Assembly: GCF_024721605.1 (NCBI RefSeq)
Contig: NZ_CP102630.1
Coordinates: 2,046,001-2,110,000, forward strand
Direction of reading: 5' to 3'
DNA length: 64,000 nt
Source: Sphingomicrobium flavum
GTDB taxonomy: Bacteria > Pseudomonadota > Alphaproteobacteria > Sphingomonadales > Sphingomonadaceae
Shown in pieces: positions 26,735 through 35,706 of this stretch. Position 1 is the first letter of the stretch; every line of letters begins with the position of its first letter. The notes beneath the pieces are model-generated. The model made no database searches, was not told the DNA's origin, and saw only the letters and a list, made by a program, of their open reading frames with translations. A program made the position numbers and the translations under genes.

Positions 26735-27555
26735 GACCGCTCTACTTCCCTTTCGCTGAGGTGATCGGCGATCCGATTTCGGCCAGTAAATCGCCGGTTA
26801 TCCACCGCTTCTGGCTCGAAAGGCTCGCCATTGCAGGGACTTATGGTCGCGAACAGGTGAAGCGCGGCGAACTTGCCGATTATCTGGCGCGGCGGCGGCC
26901 CAATTCCAGCTGGTGCGGGGCCAATGTGACCATGCCCCTCAAGCTCGATGCGGTGACGCTGGCCGATGAAGTGACCGACCGCGCGGTGGCGGCCGGGGCG
27001 GCCAATATATTGGTACCGCAAGGGGATCGGCTCGTGGCGGGCAATAGCGATGTGGGGGCGGTGATGCTGCTGCTCGCGCAGCTCCATGAAGCGGGTCGTT
27101 CGATGGATCAGGTCACCCTGTTCGGCAATGGCGGCGCGGCGCGGGCGGTGCTGGTTGCCTGCCGCTCGGTTGGCCTCACCAATGTCGTCATCCACGCCCG
27201 CGACATGGCGCGCGCGACCAAGCTGGCGGTGGAATTTGGCCTGCGCCACGCGCCGCGCCCGATCGATGCCGAGGTGGAAGGCAGCGGGATCATCAATGCC
27301 ACGCCGCTTGGGATGCAGGGCAATGACTGCCTCAATTGCGATGTCGCCGGGCTGGATGAAAAAGGCTGGGTGTTCGATTTGGTCTCGGCACCGGCGCGCA
27401 CCAGGCTGATCGAAGCGGCGCAGGCGCGCGGGCTGACGACGGTGGACGGGATCGACATGCTGGTCGAGCAGGCGGCGGCCAGTTTTGCGTTGTTCTTCAA
27501 GGCCCCGCCGCCGCGGCAGCATGACGACCAACTTTTTGCTATGCTGCGCGCATGA
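26731..27555 (+). CDS. aroE: Shikimate dehydrogenase (NADP+)
   Basis: 274 residues from GTG 26731, overlapping maf (GTGA). The shikimate-binding segment GDPISASKSPVIHRFW is at about 13-28, with GANVTMPLKLDAV carrying the catalytic Lys, an NSDVGAV match to the usual NTDxxG, the NADP-binding loop LFGNGGAARAVLVA, and a C-terminal GIDMLVEQAAASF. It reduces 3-dehydroshikimate in aromatic amino acid synthesis. maf-aroE-coaE-dnaQ is a conserved near-origin cluster. Confidence 0.95.
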   Translation: MRPLYFPFAEVIGDPISASKSPVIHRFWLERLAIAGTYGREQVKRGELADYLARRRPNSSWCGANVTMPLKLDAVTLADEVTDRAVAAGAANILVPQGDRLVAGNSDVGAVMLLLAQLHEAGRSMDQVTLFGNGGAARAVLVACRSVGLTNVVIHARDMARATKLAVEFGLRHAPRPIDAEVEGSGIINATPLGMQGNDCLNCDVAGLDEKGWVFDLVSAPARTRLIEAAQARGLTTVDGIDMLVEQAAASFALFFKAPPPRQHDDQLFAMLRA

Positions 27556-28136
27556 AGACGCTCGCCATCACCGGCTCCATCGGCATGGGCAAATCCACCG
27601 TCGCGGCGATGTTCGCCGATGCGGGCATCCCCGTGTTCGATGCCGACGCTACCGTGCGCCAGTTGCAGGGCGAGGACGGGCGGCTGGTCCCGATCATCGA
27701 ACAGGTCTTTCCCGGATCGACCGACGAGGGAAAAGTGGACCGCGATGCCCTGTCTGCCATGGTGCTGGGGGACCGTGCCGCGCTGTCGCGGCTGGAGGCG
27801 ATCGTCCACCCGGCGGTCCATCACGAACGCACGCGCTTCATTCTCGATCATGGCGATGCGGCGGCGCTGCTGTTCGACATCCCCTTGTTGTTCGAGACCC
27901 ATGGCGAAGACAATTTCGACCATGTGATCGTGGTCTCCGCGCCCGCCGAAATGCAGCGCGAACGGGTGCTTGCGCGGCCCGGCATGACGGTAGAGAAATT
28001 CGAATCGATCCTGGCCCGGCAAATGCCCGATGAAGAAAAGCGCGCGCGCGCCGACTTCATCGTCGACACCTCGGGCAGCCTTGACGAGACAAGGGCCCAG
28101 GTGGATCGGATCCTTGCTTGTCTGGGGCTTGGATAA
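27552..28136 (+). CDS. coaE: Dephospho-CoA kinase
   Basis: 194 residues. Walker [10 protein letters not shown] is at 8-16 and [11 protein letters not shown] matches the substrate-binding DADxxxxx[11 protein letters not shown], with the usual PLLFE motif, and [20 protein letters not shown] complete the family pattern. It adds the 3'-phosphate in the last step of coenzyme A synthesis. ATG 27552 overlaps aroE by four bases. Confidence 0.96.
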   Translation: MKTLAITGSIGMGKSTVAAMFADAGIPVFDADATVRQLQGEDGRLVPIIEQVFPGSTDEGKVDRDALSAMVLGDRAALSRLEAIVHPAVHHERTRFILDHGDAAALLFDIPLLFETHGEDNFDHVIVVSAPAEMQRERVLARPGMTVEKFESILARQMPDEEKRARADFIVDTSGSLDETRAQVDRILACLGLG

Positions 28137-28153
28137 GCGCAATAAGACTGGCC

Positions 28154-28864
28154 ATGCGAGAAATCATATTCGATACGGAAACGACGGGGCTGAGCCCCGC
28201 CGGCGGCGACCGCATGGTCGAAATCGGCTGCGTAGAAATGATTGGGCGGGTCGAAACCGGCCGCTCCTTCCATGCCTATTATAATCCGCAGCGCGACATG
28301 CCCTCGGAGGCCGAGGCCGTGCATGGGCTGTCTTCGACCTTCCTGTCGGACAAACCGCTTTTTGCTGACACGGTCGAGGAGCTGCTCGAATTTATCGGCG
28401 ATGCGCCTCTGGTCGCGCACAATGCCAGCTTCGATTTCGGCTTCCTCAATCATGAGCTGCAGCAATGCGGTCGCCCGCCCGTGTCGATGGACCGGATGGT
28501 CGATACGCTGGTGCTGGCGCGCGCCAAGCATCCGGGTGCCAAGCATAGCCTCGATGCGCTGTGCACGCGCTTCGGTGTCGATCGTTCGCAGCGCGTCAAG
28601 CATGGCGCATTGCTCGATGCGCAATTGCTGGCGCAGGTCTATATCGAACTGACCGGCGGGCGGCAGATCGGCCTGTCGCTGGGCGCCGAGCAGGCGGAAG
28701 AACGATCGTCCGCGGCAGCAAGCGTTGCGGACAACCCCGCGCCAGCCCGACCGGTGCGCCCGCCGCGTCCCCATCAGGCCAGCGCGGAGGAACTTAACCG
28801 CCACGCCGCGTTTATCGATGTGATGGACGCACCCTTGTGGAAAAAGGTCGGCGAAACCATCTAG
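28154..28864 (+). CDS. dnaQ: DNA polymerase III subunit epsilon (proofreading exonuclease)
   Basis: 236 residues from ATG 28154. The exonuclease motifs are present: Exo I FDTETTGL (D7, E9), Exo [14 protein letters not shown], and Exo [18 protein letters not shown] with the catalytic His and Asp, of the DEDDh type. A flexible Pro/Arg-rich linker (about 195-215) precedes a C-terminal segment [14 protein letters not shown] that would bind the alpha subunit. Epsilon proofreads the replicative polymerase. Confidence 0.95.
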   Translation: MREIIFDTETTGLSPAGGDRMVEIGCVEMIGRVETGRSFHAYYNPQRDMPSEAEAVHGLSSTFLSDKPLFADTVEELLEFIGDAPLVAHNASFDFGFLNHELQQCGRPPVSMDRMVDTLVLARAKHPGAKHSLDALCTRFGVDRSQRVKHGALLDAQLLAQVYIELTGGRQIGLSLGAEQAEERSSAAASVADNPAPARPVRPPRPHQASAEELNRHAAFIDVMDAPLWKKVGETI

Positions 28865-28920
28865 AGTTCAATGGCGGTTCACCCCCGGACCGCGCACAGT
28901 CAAAGGAAAGGAGAGGCGCG

Positions 28921-29484
28921 ATGGATATTCGTGTCGCAGGTCACCAGGTCGATACCGGGGAGGCTCTCCGCACCCATGTTTCCGATCGCATCAACGCGAT
29001 GGCGGACAAATATTTTTCGCGTGCCATCGGTGCCAATGTCACCTTCGGGCGCGGCCCGCATGAGGAATTCACCTGCGATATCGTCGCCCCGGTCAACCAG
29101 GGCGTGGTCCTGAAGGCCTCCAACAATGCGCAGGACGCCCATGTCGCCTTCGAAGGCGCGGCGGACAAGATCGAACGCCAGCTCAAGCGCTATCGCGAAC
29201 GACTGCGCGAACGTCGCCACGATACTGCAGAACAGCAGGAGATCGAGGCCGGTTATACCGTCTTCCAATCCTACCAGGATGAAGAAGATCGGGTGCCCGA
29301 AAGCCCCGCCATCGTGGCCGAAACGCGCGCCGATATCCCGACCGCCAGCGTCTCCGATGCGGTGATGATGCTCGATTTGCGCAACACCAATGCGCTGATG
29401 TTCAAGAACGGCCAGTCGGGCGTCTACAACATGGTCTATCGCCGCGATGACGGCACCATCGGGTGGGTCGAGCCGAGGGGCTGA
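28921..29484 (+). CDS. hpf: Ribosome hibernation-promoting factor, long form
   Basis: 187 residues from ATG 28921, preceded by a strong GGAGAGG. The N-terminal 105 residues form the RaiA/HPF fold (MDIRVAGHQVDTGEALRTHV... beginning, QLKRYRERLRERRHD end). A linker leads to the C-terminal dimerisation domain SVSDAVMMLDLRNTNALMFKNGQSGVYNMVYRRDDGTIGWVEP. Long HPF pairs 70S ribosomes into inactive 100S dimers in stationary phase. It sits before ptsN; in many proteobacteria this pair follows rpoN, which is not in this window. Confidence 0.95.
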   Translation: MDIRVAGHQVDTGEALRTHVSDRINAMADKYFSRAIGANVTFGRGPHEEFTCDIVAPVNQGVVLKASNNAQDAHVAFEGAADKIERQLKRYRERLRERRHDTAEQQEIEAGYTVFQSYQDEEDRVPESPAIVAETRADIPTASVSDAVMMLDLRNTNALMFKNGQSGVYNMVYRRDDGTIGWVEPRG

Positions 29485-29549
29485 CATTCCGGTCCATTTG
29501 GACTAGAGCGCCGCCAACCTGGCCCCCAGCCACCAAGTTTCGAGTATTT

Positions 29550-30014
29550 ATGCTGCTGACAGAATTTATCGATGCGCCGGCGATCCGGACGAACTTGGCC
29601 GTGCGCAACAAGCGCGCGCTGATCCAGTCGATCGCCAAGATCGCGTCGCACCGACTGGGCCGCGATGCCGGCGAAATCGTTGAAGCGATCGCCGAACGCG
29701 AACGGCTGGGCTCGACCGGTTTCGGCGGCGGTGTCGCGATCCCGCATGGCAAGATCGACGGACTTGACAAGGTGTATGGCCTGGTGGTGCACCTTGAAGA
29801 ACCGGTCGATTATGACGCCATCGACAAGATGCCGGTGGACATCGTGTTCATGCTGCTGTCTTCCCCCGACGCTGGTGCCGAGCATCTGCGCGCGCTGGCA
29901 GCGATCAGCCGGGTGGTCCGTCATGGCAGCGCGATCGACCAGATGCGCGGCGCACGCAGCAAAGAAGCGCTCGAGGCCCTGTTGTTGAGCGCGGATGACC
30001 GCATCTCTGCCTGA
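29550..30014 (+). CDS. ptsN: PTS IIA-like nitrogen-regulatory protein PtsN
   Basis: 154 residues, a IIA-Ntr domain. The phosphorylated His is H66 in GFGGGVAIPHGKI. FMLLSSPDAGAEHLRALAAISRVVR fits the family. PtsN is the last acceptor of the nitrogen PTS and regulates potassium transport, kinases and stress responses by its phosphorylation state; no PTS enzyme gene is in this window. The start at 29550 is the first ATG in frame with family similarity; the ribosome site is weak. Confidence 0.93.
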   Translation: MLLTEFIDAPAIRTNLAVRNKRALIQSIAKIASHRLGRDAGEIVEAIAERERLGSTGFGGGVAIPHGKIDGLDKVYGLVVHLEEPVDYDAIDKMPVDIVFMLLSSPDAGAEHLRALAAISRVVRHGSAIDQMRGARSKEALEALLLSADDRISA

Positions 30015-30038
30015 TCGCACCATGAGCCTTGCGCGCTC

Positions 30039-30380
30039 ATGAGCGAGCGCATGGCCGCCCATGTCGAAGCCGGCGCGCTGATGCGCCGGGCCGAGGCCGA
30101 GGGTGGATTCGCGACCATCCTCCAGCGCGGCGATCCGGAGCGGGGAACTCTCCTTCTGATTATCCTCGGCAGGGGCCAATATTTCGCCTGTTTGGAGCGA
30201 CTTATGGCCATTTCGGGTGACTATCGCTGGACCGTTACGGGACCGCAAGAATCTGCAGAAATGGCGGAAATCCAATATTTTTTGTCGAAGAAGCAGCGAT
30301 TCGACCCCGATTTATGGTGTATTGAACTGGATATCGCGCAGCCCGAACGGTTCGTCGCTGAAATGACCGAATTATCTTGA
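30039..30380 (+). CDS. DUF1491-family protein
   Basis: 113 residues. The protein matches the DUF1491 pattern I know from alphaproteobacteria: MAAHVEAGALMRRAEAEGGFATILQRGDPERGTLLLII, then a DLWCIELDIAQPERFV ending. No signal peptide, membrane segment or catalytic motif is visible, and the function is unknown. It follows ptsN by 24 bases and may be co-transcribed. Confidence 0.87.
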   Translation: MSERMAAHVEAGALMRRAEAEGGFATILQRGDPERGTLLLIILGRGQYFACLERLMAISGDYRWTVTGPQESAEMAEIQYFLSKKQRFDPDLWCIELDIAQPERFVAEMTELS

Positions 30381-30403
30381 TTGTGCATCCCGACGCCTAG
30401 AAT
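30377..30403 (+). promoter_or_regulatory. Candidate promoter of the cell wall hydrolase gene
   Basis: TTGATT (30377-30382) and TAGAAT (30398-30403) are 15 bases apart, at the start of a roughly 130-180-base leader before the hydrolase gene. The leader otherwise has no feature I can name. Confidence 0.3.
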
Positions 30404-30559
30404 GGGCGCATGAAATCAATGCGGGGGGCGTCCCAAGGGCTCGAATGACGAGCGGGGGGCCACGCAGACGGGGAGTACGGGACAACTGGAATCATAACGC
30501 TCGCAAGGGCGGCAATGTTCCGGAACCTTCCAAGCTCACCGCACCGGGTACGGGAATTT

Positions 30560-31201
30560 ATGAAGATGTTCGGGCGCACTGCGCTTCTTGCCCTGACGGC
30601 AGTTTCCGCGAGCTCGGTCGTTCCGACCGACGACGCACCGGCCACCGATATTCCGATGGCCGAGCTTGGGGAAATGTCCCCCACCATCGCGATGCCGCCG
30701 GTCCAGGACCTGCTCGATACCGACATCAAGGCCGATCCCATGGCCCCGCTGCCGGAAGAGCTGGTCGAAGAGGAAGAAGAAGCGCTTCCGGACAATCTTT
30801 CCGATCTCGTTGCACATTTCTGGGGTGACGAACCCCGCGACCGGCAGATGGAATGCCTCGCCGGCGCCGTCTATTTCGAAACCCGGGGCGAATCGCTCGA
30901 CGGCCAGTTGGCCGTGGCCCAGGTGGTCGCCAACCGCGCCGAAAGCTCGCGCTTCCCCGACAGCTATTGCGGCGTCGTCTTCCAGCGCAAACAGTTCAGC
31001 TTCGTGCGCGGCGGCCAGCTGCCCGCGATTAAGCGCGGCAGCCGCGCTTGGCACCGTGCCGTGGCGATCGCGCGCATCGTCGATGGCGGGCATCTCGACA
31101 GCAAGGTCTCCGACGCGCTGTTCTTCCACGCCACCCACGTCAATCCGCGCTGGCGGCTGACGCGCGTCGGCAGCGTCGGCAATCATATCTTCTACCGCTA
31201 A
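30560..31201 (+). CDS. Cell wall hydrolase, SleB (Hydrolase_2) family
   Basis: 213 residues from ATG 30560, which follows CGGGA and begins a signal peptide (MKMFGRTALLALTAVSASS). An in-frame ATG at 30515 would add 15 residues. After an acidic Pro/Glu-rich linker (about 25-85), the catalytic domain shows ECLAGAVYFETRGESLDGQLAVAQVVANRAESSRFP, CGVVFQRKQFSFV, and ALFFHATHVNPRW. SleB-type enzymes cleave peptidoglycan glycan strands. The conserved YFExRGE Glu is the likely acid. A strong terminator follows. Confidence 0.92.
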   Translation: MKMFGRTALLALTAVSASSVVPTDDAPATDIPMAELGEMSPTIAMPPVQDLLDTDIKADPMAPLPEELVEEEEEALPDNLSDLVAHFWGDEPRDRQMECLAGAVYFETRGESLDGQLAVAQVVANRAESSRFPDSYCGVVFQRKQFSFVRGGQLPAIKRGSRAWHRAVAIARIVDGGHLDSKVSDALFFHATHVNPRWRLTRVGSVGNHIFYR

Positions 31202-31228
31202 AGGCGGGCACCCGATCAAAAGGGGAAG

Positions 31229-31264
31229 GGGATCGCAGGCTCTGGCTTGCGGTCCCCTTTTGTT
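31229..31264 (+). terminator. Rho-independent terminator after the cell wall hydrolase
   Basis: GGGGATCGCAGG (31229-31240) pairs along 12 positions (with two G-U pairs) with CTTGCGGTCCCC (31247-31258), loop of six, followed by TTTTGTT. Confidence 0.82.
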
Positions 31265-31277
31265 CTAACGCTGGGCG

Positions 31278-31748
31278 ATGGATCATTGCCTTGCCGATTC
31301 GCCGCCTATCGCACTCGATGTCGCGCGCGGGGTCACCCGCATGTTCGCGCGCCAGCAGCTGTTCGCGGTGTGCGAAGTGCCGCTCCCCAACCACCGCCGC
31401 GCCGACCTCATGGGGATCGATGCCAAGGGCAAGCTGGTGATCGTCGAGATCAAGGTGTCGCGCGCCGACCTGATGGGCGATGCCAAGTGGCGCGATTATC
31501 TCGATTATTGTGACCGTTTCTACTGGGCGGTGACCCCCGACCTAGCGCCGATCTGCGATGGCGCCGCCTTCCTGCCCGAGGTGGCGGGGCTGATCGTCGC
31601 CGATCGCTACGATGCGGCGCTGTCGCGCGAGGCTTCGGATCTCAAGCTGGCACCGGCGCGGCGCAAGGCCGAGACGCTGCGCTTTGCCCGCCGCGCGGCG
31701 CGGCGGATCGCGGCCGATCTCGATCCCAGCCTGGGGGAAGCCTTTTAG
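31278..31748 (+). CDS. mmcB: MmcB-family DNA-repair protein
   Basis: 156 residues. The MmcB core is clear: RGVTRMFARQQLFAVCEVPLPNHRRADLMGIDAKGKLVIVEIKVSRADLMGDAKWRDYLDYCDRFYWAV. The (A)D...(V)EIKVS pattern is that of a PD-(D/E)xK nuclease-like fold. In Caulobacter MmcB is an SOS-independent factor for mitomycin C resistance, proposed to be an endonuclease. The start follows the terminator of the hydrolase gene by 14 bases, and the stop overlaps that of the convergent ankyrin gene by four bases. Confidence 0.92.
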   Translation: MDHCLADSPPIALDVARGVTRMFARQQLFAVCEVPLPNHRRADLMGIDAKGKLVIVEIKVSRADLMGDAKWRDYLDYCDRFYWAVTPDLAPICDGAAFLPEVAGLIVADRYDAALSREASDLKLAPARRKAETLRFARRAARRIAADLDPSLGEAF

Positions 31749-32386
31749 TCGTCGCTGCCGCCCGAACCGGCGGGGAATTCGATCACGGGGCCGAATTCGA
31801 TTCCGTTGCCTTCGCTCGCTTCCTCTTTCTTGCTGCGATCCTTTTCGATCGCGGCCAGCAAGCCAGGATTGCGATTGTCGCGCCGCGCATAGTCGCGCGC
31901 TGAAAGGCCCGCTGAATAATCGGCGACATCGGGATTGGCACCGACCGACATCAGATAGTCGACCAGCGATTCGTTGCGCACCTGCACCGCGATCATCAGC
32001 GGGGTGACGCCCGACCGGTTGGCCTTGTTGACATCGGCCTTGTAGCGCACCAGCCGTTCGATCCCTTCCTGCCAGTTGAGGCGCGCCGCGATGATCATCG
32101 CGGTATCGCCATCGCGGTTGACGGCATTGGTATCGGCATCGCGCCGCAGTAGGCTGTTGAGCCATTGCAGCGAACGCTTCTCGGCCACGATGTGCAGTGC
32201 GGTGTCGCCTTCATATCCCTTGAAATTGACGATGCGGCTGCCCGGTTCGTCGATCATCGGCAAGGCGGTGCCGGCATCGAGATCGCGCACTGCGGCCAGG
32301 AAGGTTTCGCCCTCGCTCTGCTTCTGGGCGCTGGCGGGGCTGGCCGCCAGTGCGATCATGGAAAGGGCGATAAGGAAAAGGCGCAT
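31745..32386 (-). CDS. Secreted ankyrin-repeat protein
   Basis: 213 residues with a signal peptide (MRLFLIALSMIALAASPASAQ). Three to four ankyrin repeats follow between about 55 and 170: EGDTALHIVAEKRSLQWLNSLLRRDADTN, DGDTAMIIAARLNWQEGIERLVRYKADVN, SGVTPLMIAVQVRNESLVDYLMSVGANPD, and a diverged last one. A charged C-terminal tail ends in a Gly/Ser/Asp stretch. Periplasmic ankyrin proteins mediate protein contacts; the partner is unknown. It diverges from the YcgN-family gene. Confidence 0.92.
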   Translation of the reverse strand: MRLFLIALSMIALAASPASAQKQSEGETFLAAVRDLDAGTALPMIDEPGSRIVNFKGYEGDTALHIVAEKRSLQWLNSLLRRDADTNAVNRDGDTAMIIAARLNWQEGIERLVRYKADVNKANRSGVTPLMIAVQVRNESLVDYLMSVGANPDVADYSAGLSARDYARRDNRNPGLLAAIEKDRSKKEEASEGNGIEFGPVIEFPAGSGGSDD

Positions 32387-32448
32387 GTCGAGGGTCCGTG
32401 GCTTTGGTCTTGCGTTGAATGTCCTGGCAGGGCTTAGCTAGCTGGAGG

Positions 32449-32886
32449 ATGAATAGCAAAGCCGCCTTTTGGGAAAAGCCCCTCGCCGCACTCGATGCGG
32501 GCGAATGGGAAGCGCTGTGCGACGGGTGCGGGCGCTGCTGCCTGCACAAGGCGGAGGATGAGGATACGGGGGCCTATTATGCCACCAACATCGCCTGCAA
32601 ATTGCTCGATCGGCACAGCGCGCGCTGCACCCGCTACGATAATCGCCGCGCCTTCGTGCCTGATTGCGTCTCCTTGACCAAGGCCAGCGTGGACGAGATT
32701 GGCTGGCTGCCCGCGACCTGCGCCTATCGACTGCGCGCCGAGGGCAGGCCGCTGTTCGACTGGCATTACCTCATCAGCGGCCGCCGCGAGAGCGTGCATG
32801 AAGCCGGCATCTCGATCCGCGGCTGGACCGTGGCCGAAGAGGATGCCGGCGAGATCGAGCATCACCTTGTCGACCGACCGCTTTGA
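32449..32886 (+). CDS. YcgN-family (UPF0260) cysteine-cluster protein
   Basis: 145 residues. The family start FWEKPLAALDAGEWEALCDGCGRCCLHKAEDEDTG is followed by further cysteines (IACKLLD, RCTRYDNR, VPDCVSL, LPATCAYR), a YkgJ/YcgN-type metal-binding cluster, and LFDWHYLISGRRESVHEAGISIRGW. The role is unknown, though an iron-sulfur or zinc site is likely. ATG 32449 is placed right after GGAGG with no spacer; ATG 32419 in frame is the alternative. It overlaps the next gene. Confidence 0.88.
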   Translation: MNSKAAFWEKPLAALDAGEWEALCDGCGRCCLHKAEDEDTGAYYATNIACKLLDRHSARCTRYDNRRAFVPDCVSLTKASVDEIGWLPATCAYRLRAEGRPLFDWHYLISGRRESVHEAGISIRGWTVAEEDAGEIEHHLVDRPL

Positions 32887-33559
32887 CATAGACGGGCTCG
32901 AGCTGGTGGCGCGTCGCCATCCGCGCGCCCGGCGATGCAAGCTGCGCTACGATGGCGAGCGCGACCGCTTGCTGCTGACCCTGCCGCCGCGCGCCAGCCT
33001 CAAGCGCGCGAAGAGTTGGGCTGCGGGCCAACGCGCATGGATTGCCGACCAACGTGCCAAGCGGGCCGCGCCACTGCCGCTCGTCCCCGGCGCGCAGATT
33101 CCCTTTCACGGCGAGGCACTCATCCTGCACCATGACCCGGGGGCCAGCCGCGCCCCGCGCCATGAAGGCGACCGGCTGGTCATAGGCGGACCGGCGCAAT
33201 CCTTCTCCCGCCGCGCCGAACAGTGGTTCAAGGCGCAGGCCGCAGCGATGCTCGCCGAAGATGTCGCGCGCTGCGCCGCGATGGCGGGGGTCGAGGTCGA
33301 GGCGATTGCTGTCGGCAATGCGCGCACGCGCTGGGGCAGCTGTTCGGCATCGGGCATGCTGCGCTTCAACTGGCGTCTCATCTGCGCGCCCGATGCGGTG
33401 CGGCGCTATGTTGCCGCGCACGAGGTCGCGCATCGCCGCCATATGGATCATGGCCGCGCCTTCCATGCGCTCGAAGAAGAATTGTACGGGGGCAGCGTAG
33501 AGGCTGCCCGCCGCCAGCTATTGGCCCTGGGGCCGGGGCTGCAGCGGATCGGGCGCTGA
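32867..33559 (+). CDS. YgjP/DUF45-type zinc metallopeptidase
   Basis: 230 residues from a proposed TTG at 32867, overlapping the end of the YcgN-family gene. It is the YgjP-type (DUF45) family: RRCKLRYDGERDRLLLTLPP, NARTRWGSCSASGMLRFNWRLICAP, then the zinc motif H185-E-V-A-H189 and a third ligand near H200 (HEVAHRRHMDHGRAFH). Its substrate is not known. The start is uncertain because no ATG precedes the conserved core within the allowed space. Its 3' end overlaps the convergent PBP gene by 42 bases. Confidence 0.85.
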   Translation: MSTDRFDIDGLELVARRHPRARRCKLRYDGERDRLLLTLPPRASLKRAKSWAAGQRAWIADQRAKRAAPLPLVPGAQIPFHGEALILHHDPGASRAPRHEGDRLVIGGPAQSFSRRAEQWFKAQAAAMLAEDVARCAAMAGVEVEAIAVGNARTRWGSCSASGMLRFNWRLICAPDAVRRYVAAHEVAHRRHMDHGRAFHALEEELYGGSVEAARRQLLALGPGLQRIGR

Positions 33560-35659
33560 CGGCGGAGTGCGCCGGGCCGCATTGCCTGGTGGCTGGGGTT
33601 GGCGCGGGGCCTGCGGCTGCACCTCGGGCTGCGCACGGGGTTGGGGTTGTGGCTGGGGCTGGGGCTCGCGATTTTCGCCGCGGCGCACCGCATCGTCGGC
33701 CCAACCGAAGCCTTCATCGCCCTCATTGGCCGGGCGCGGGGCGAGCGGGTCGAATTCCTCGGGCCCCTGTGGGCGCGGCGCGACGATGGGGTTGCCATTC
33801 TCGTCATAGAGCGGGCTGTCGAGCAGCCAGGCTTCCTCATCGGGTTCGACCTGCCATTCGGGCAGCGGCGAATTGGCCTCGAACTGCTCGACCGGGCGAT
33901 CGGCCACGGCAACGCGCATGAAATCGGCAAAGGCACGCGCCGGCGCGGCGCCGCCGCCCAGGCCCGGGACGCGGCCATTATCGTCGCGCCCGTACCAGAC
34001 GCCCGCGGTCAGCCCGCTCGAAAAGCCGATGAACCAGCCGTCGCGATTGGAATTGGTGGTGCCGGTCTTGCCCGCCACCGGTCGCCCGATATTGGCCGCG
34101 CCGCCGGTGCCCGATCGCACGGCGGCCTGCAGCATGTCGGTCATGTCGCCGGCGACCCAGCTATTGACCAGCACACGCTCCTGCGGCTGGCGATGTTCGT
34201 AGAGCAACCGTCCATCGGCGGTGACGACGCGCTTGATCGCATAAGGCGGCAGGCTTGTGCCGCCGCGCGATACCGCGGCAAAGGCGCGCGTCATGTCGAG
34301 CAGGCGGACCTCGTTCGATCCCAGCACCATCGAGGGATAGGGATCGATATCGTCGCTGATGCCGAATCGCGTCGCCATGCGGGCAATGGTGTCGAAGCCC
34401 ACTTCCGCGCCGATCTTGGCGCTGACCGTATTGACCGAACGGGCAAAGGCCTCGCGCACGCTGATCTGGCCAAGATGGCGGCGATTGCTGTTGCGCGGCG
34501 TCCAGCCATCGATGGTCACGGGCTCGTCGACCACCGGATCGTCGGGCCGCCAGCCATTTTCCAGCGCCGCCAGATAGACGAACAGCTTGAAGCTGGACCC
34601 CGGCTGGCGCCGCGCGACCGATGCGCGATTGTAGATGCTTTCGACATAATTCTTGCCGCCGACCATGACCCGAACCGCACCGTCGCGGTCGATCGCCACC
34701 ATGGCGCCCTGCGCGCCGTCGGGCGCATGGGCGTTGACCGCATCGCTCGCGGCATCCTGCATTTCGGGATCGAGCGTGGTCCACACGTCGATCGGCGCGG
34801 AGGTCTCGTCGATCAGCGTGTCGAGCTGGGGCAGCGCCCAGTCGACGAAATAGCGCGCGCTATTCTCGTTGGTGCGCTTTTCCAGCCGGATATCGGCGGC
34901 ATCGACCTGGGCGGCGAGTTCGGGCGCGAGGAAGCCATGGTCGACCATCAGGTCGAGCACCACGCCGGCGCGGCCGCGCGCAGCTTCGATATCGGCGGTG
35001 GGCGAATAGTTGGAGGGCGCCTTGACCAACCCGGCGATGATCGCCGCTTCGCCCAGGCTCAGCCGTTCGGCGCTATGCCCGTAGAAGGTGCGGCTGGCGG
35101 CATCGATGCCATAAGCACCGCCGCCGAAATAAACGCGGTTGAGATAGAGTTCGAGGATCTGGTCCTTGCTGAACTTGCGTTCCAGCGCCAGCGCGATGAT
35201 GCCTTCGCGGATCTTGCGCCCTATCTCGCGCTCGGGGGTGAGGAAGATGTTGCGCGCCAGCTGCTGCGAAATGGTCGAGACCCCGGCAACGCGATCGCCC
35301 GAGGCGACGCTATCATAGATGCCGCGCCCGATGCCGATCGGATCAACCCCGGGGTGCGAGCGGAAGCGGCGATCTTCCACCGCGATCATCGCCGACTTCA
35401 TCGTCTTGGGGATTTCGTCATATTCCAGCCAGCGCCCGAAGCTGGGACCCATCGATACCAGCACGCTGCCATCGTCGGCGCGCACGCGGATGGTCTGGCC
35501 CAGGTCGTCGCGGGTCTTCAGCTGCTCGTAGCTGGGCAGCGACTGCATCGCGACGATGACGGCGATCACCAGTGCCAGGAAAGCGGCGGCCGCAAGGATC
35601 GCGCCCCATTTGAAGGTCAGCCAGGCGATGCGCTTGGCGCGGGTCTTGGAAATGGCCAT
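33518..35659 (-). CDS. Class A penicillin-binding protein (PBP1A type)
   Basis: 713 residues. A membrane anchor lies at about 15-38. The transglycosylase domain has the catalytic Glu95 in AVEDRRFRSHPGVDP, GVSTISQQLARNIFL, and KILELYLNRV-like KDQILELYLNRVYFGGG. The transpeptidase domain has SSFK near 355 (active Ser), SVN, and KTGTT near 530. The last 60 residues are a disordered Pro/Gln tail with runs of QPQPQPQP. It polymerises and cross-links peptidoglycan in the periplasm. The tail is unusual and overlaps the convergent gene on the other strand. Confidence 0.95.
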   Translation of the reverse strand: MAISKTRAKRIAWLTFKWGAILAAAAFLALVIAVIVAMQSLPSYEQLKTRDDLGQTIRVRADDGSVLVSMGPSFGRWLEYDEIPKTMKSAMIAVEDRRFRSHPGVDPIGIGRGIYDSVASGDRVAGVSTISQQLARNIFLTPEREIGRKIREGIIALALERKFSKDQILELYLNRVYFGGGAYGIDAASRTFYGHSAERLSLGEAAIIAGLVKAPSNYSPTADIEAARGRAGVVLDLMVDHGFLAPELAAQVDAADIRLEKRTNENSARYFVDWALPQLDTLIDETSAPIDVWTTLDPEMQDAASDAVNAHAPDGAQGAMVAIDRDGAVRVMVGGKNYVESIYNRASVARRQPGSSFKLFVYLAALENGWRPDDPVVDEPVTIDGWTPRNSNRRHLGQISVREAFARSVNTVSAKIGAEVGFDTIARMATRFGISDDIDPYPSMVLGSNEVRLLDMTRAFAAVSRGGTSLPPYAIKRVVTADGRLLYEHRQPQERVLVNSWVAGDMTDMLQAAVRSGTGGAANIGRPVAGKTGTTNSNRDGWFIGFSSGLTAGVWYGRDDNGRVPGLGGGAAPARAFADFMRVAVADRPVEQFEANSPLPEWQVEPDEEAWLLDSPLYDENGNPIVAPRPQGPEEFDPLAPRPANEGDEGFGWADDAVRRGENREPQPQPQPQPRAQPEVQPQAPRQPQPPGNAARRTPPSAPDPLQPRPQGQ

Positions 35660-35706
35660 GTCGCTCCGGTGCTAGTGCGGGACCCATTTCCCGGCAAGCG
35701 GACTTT

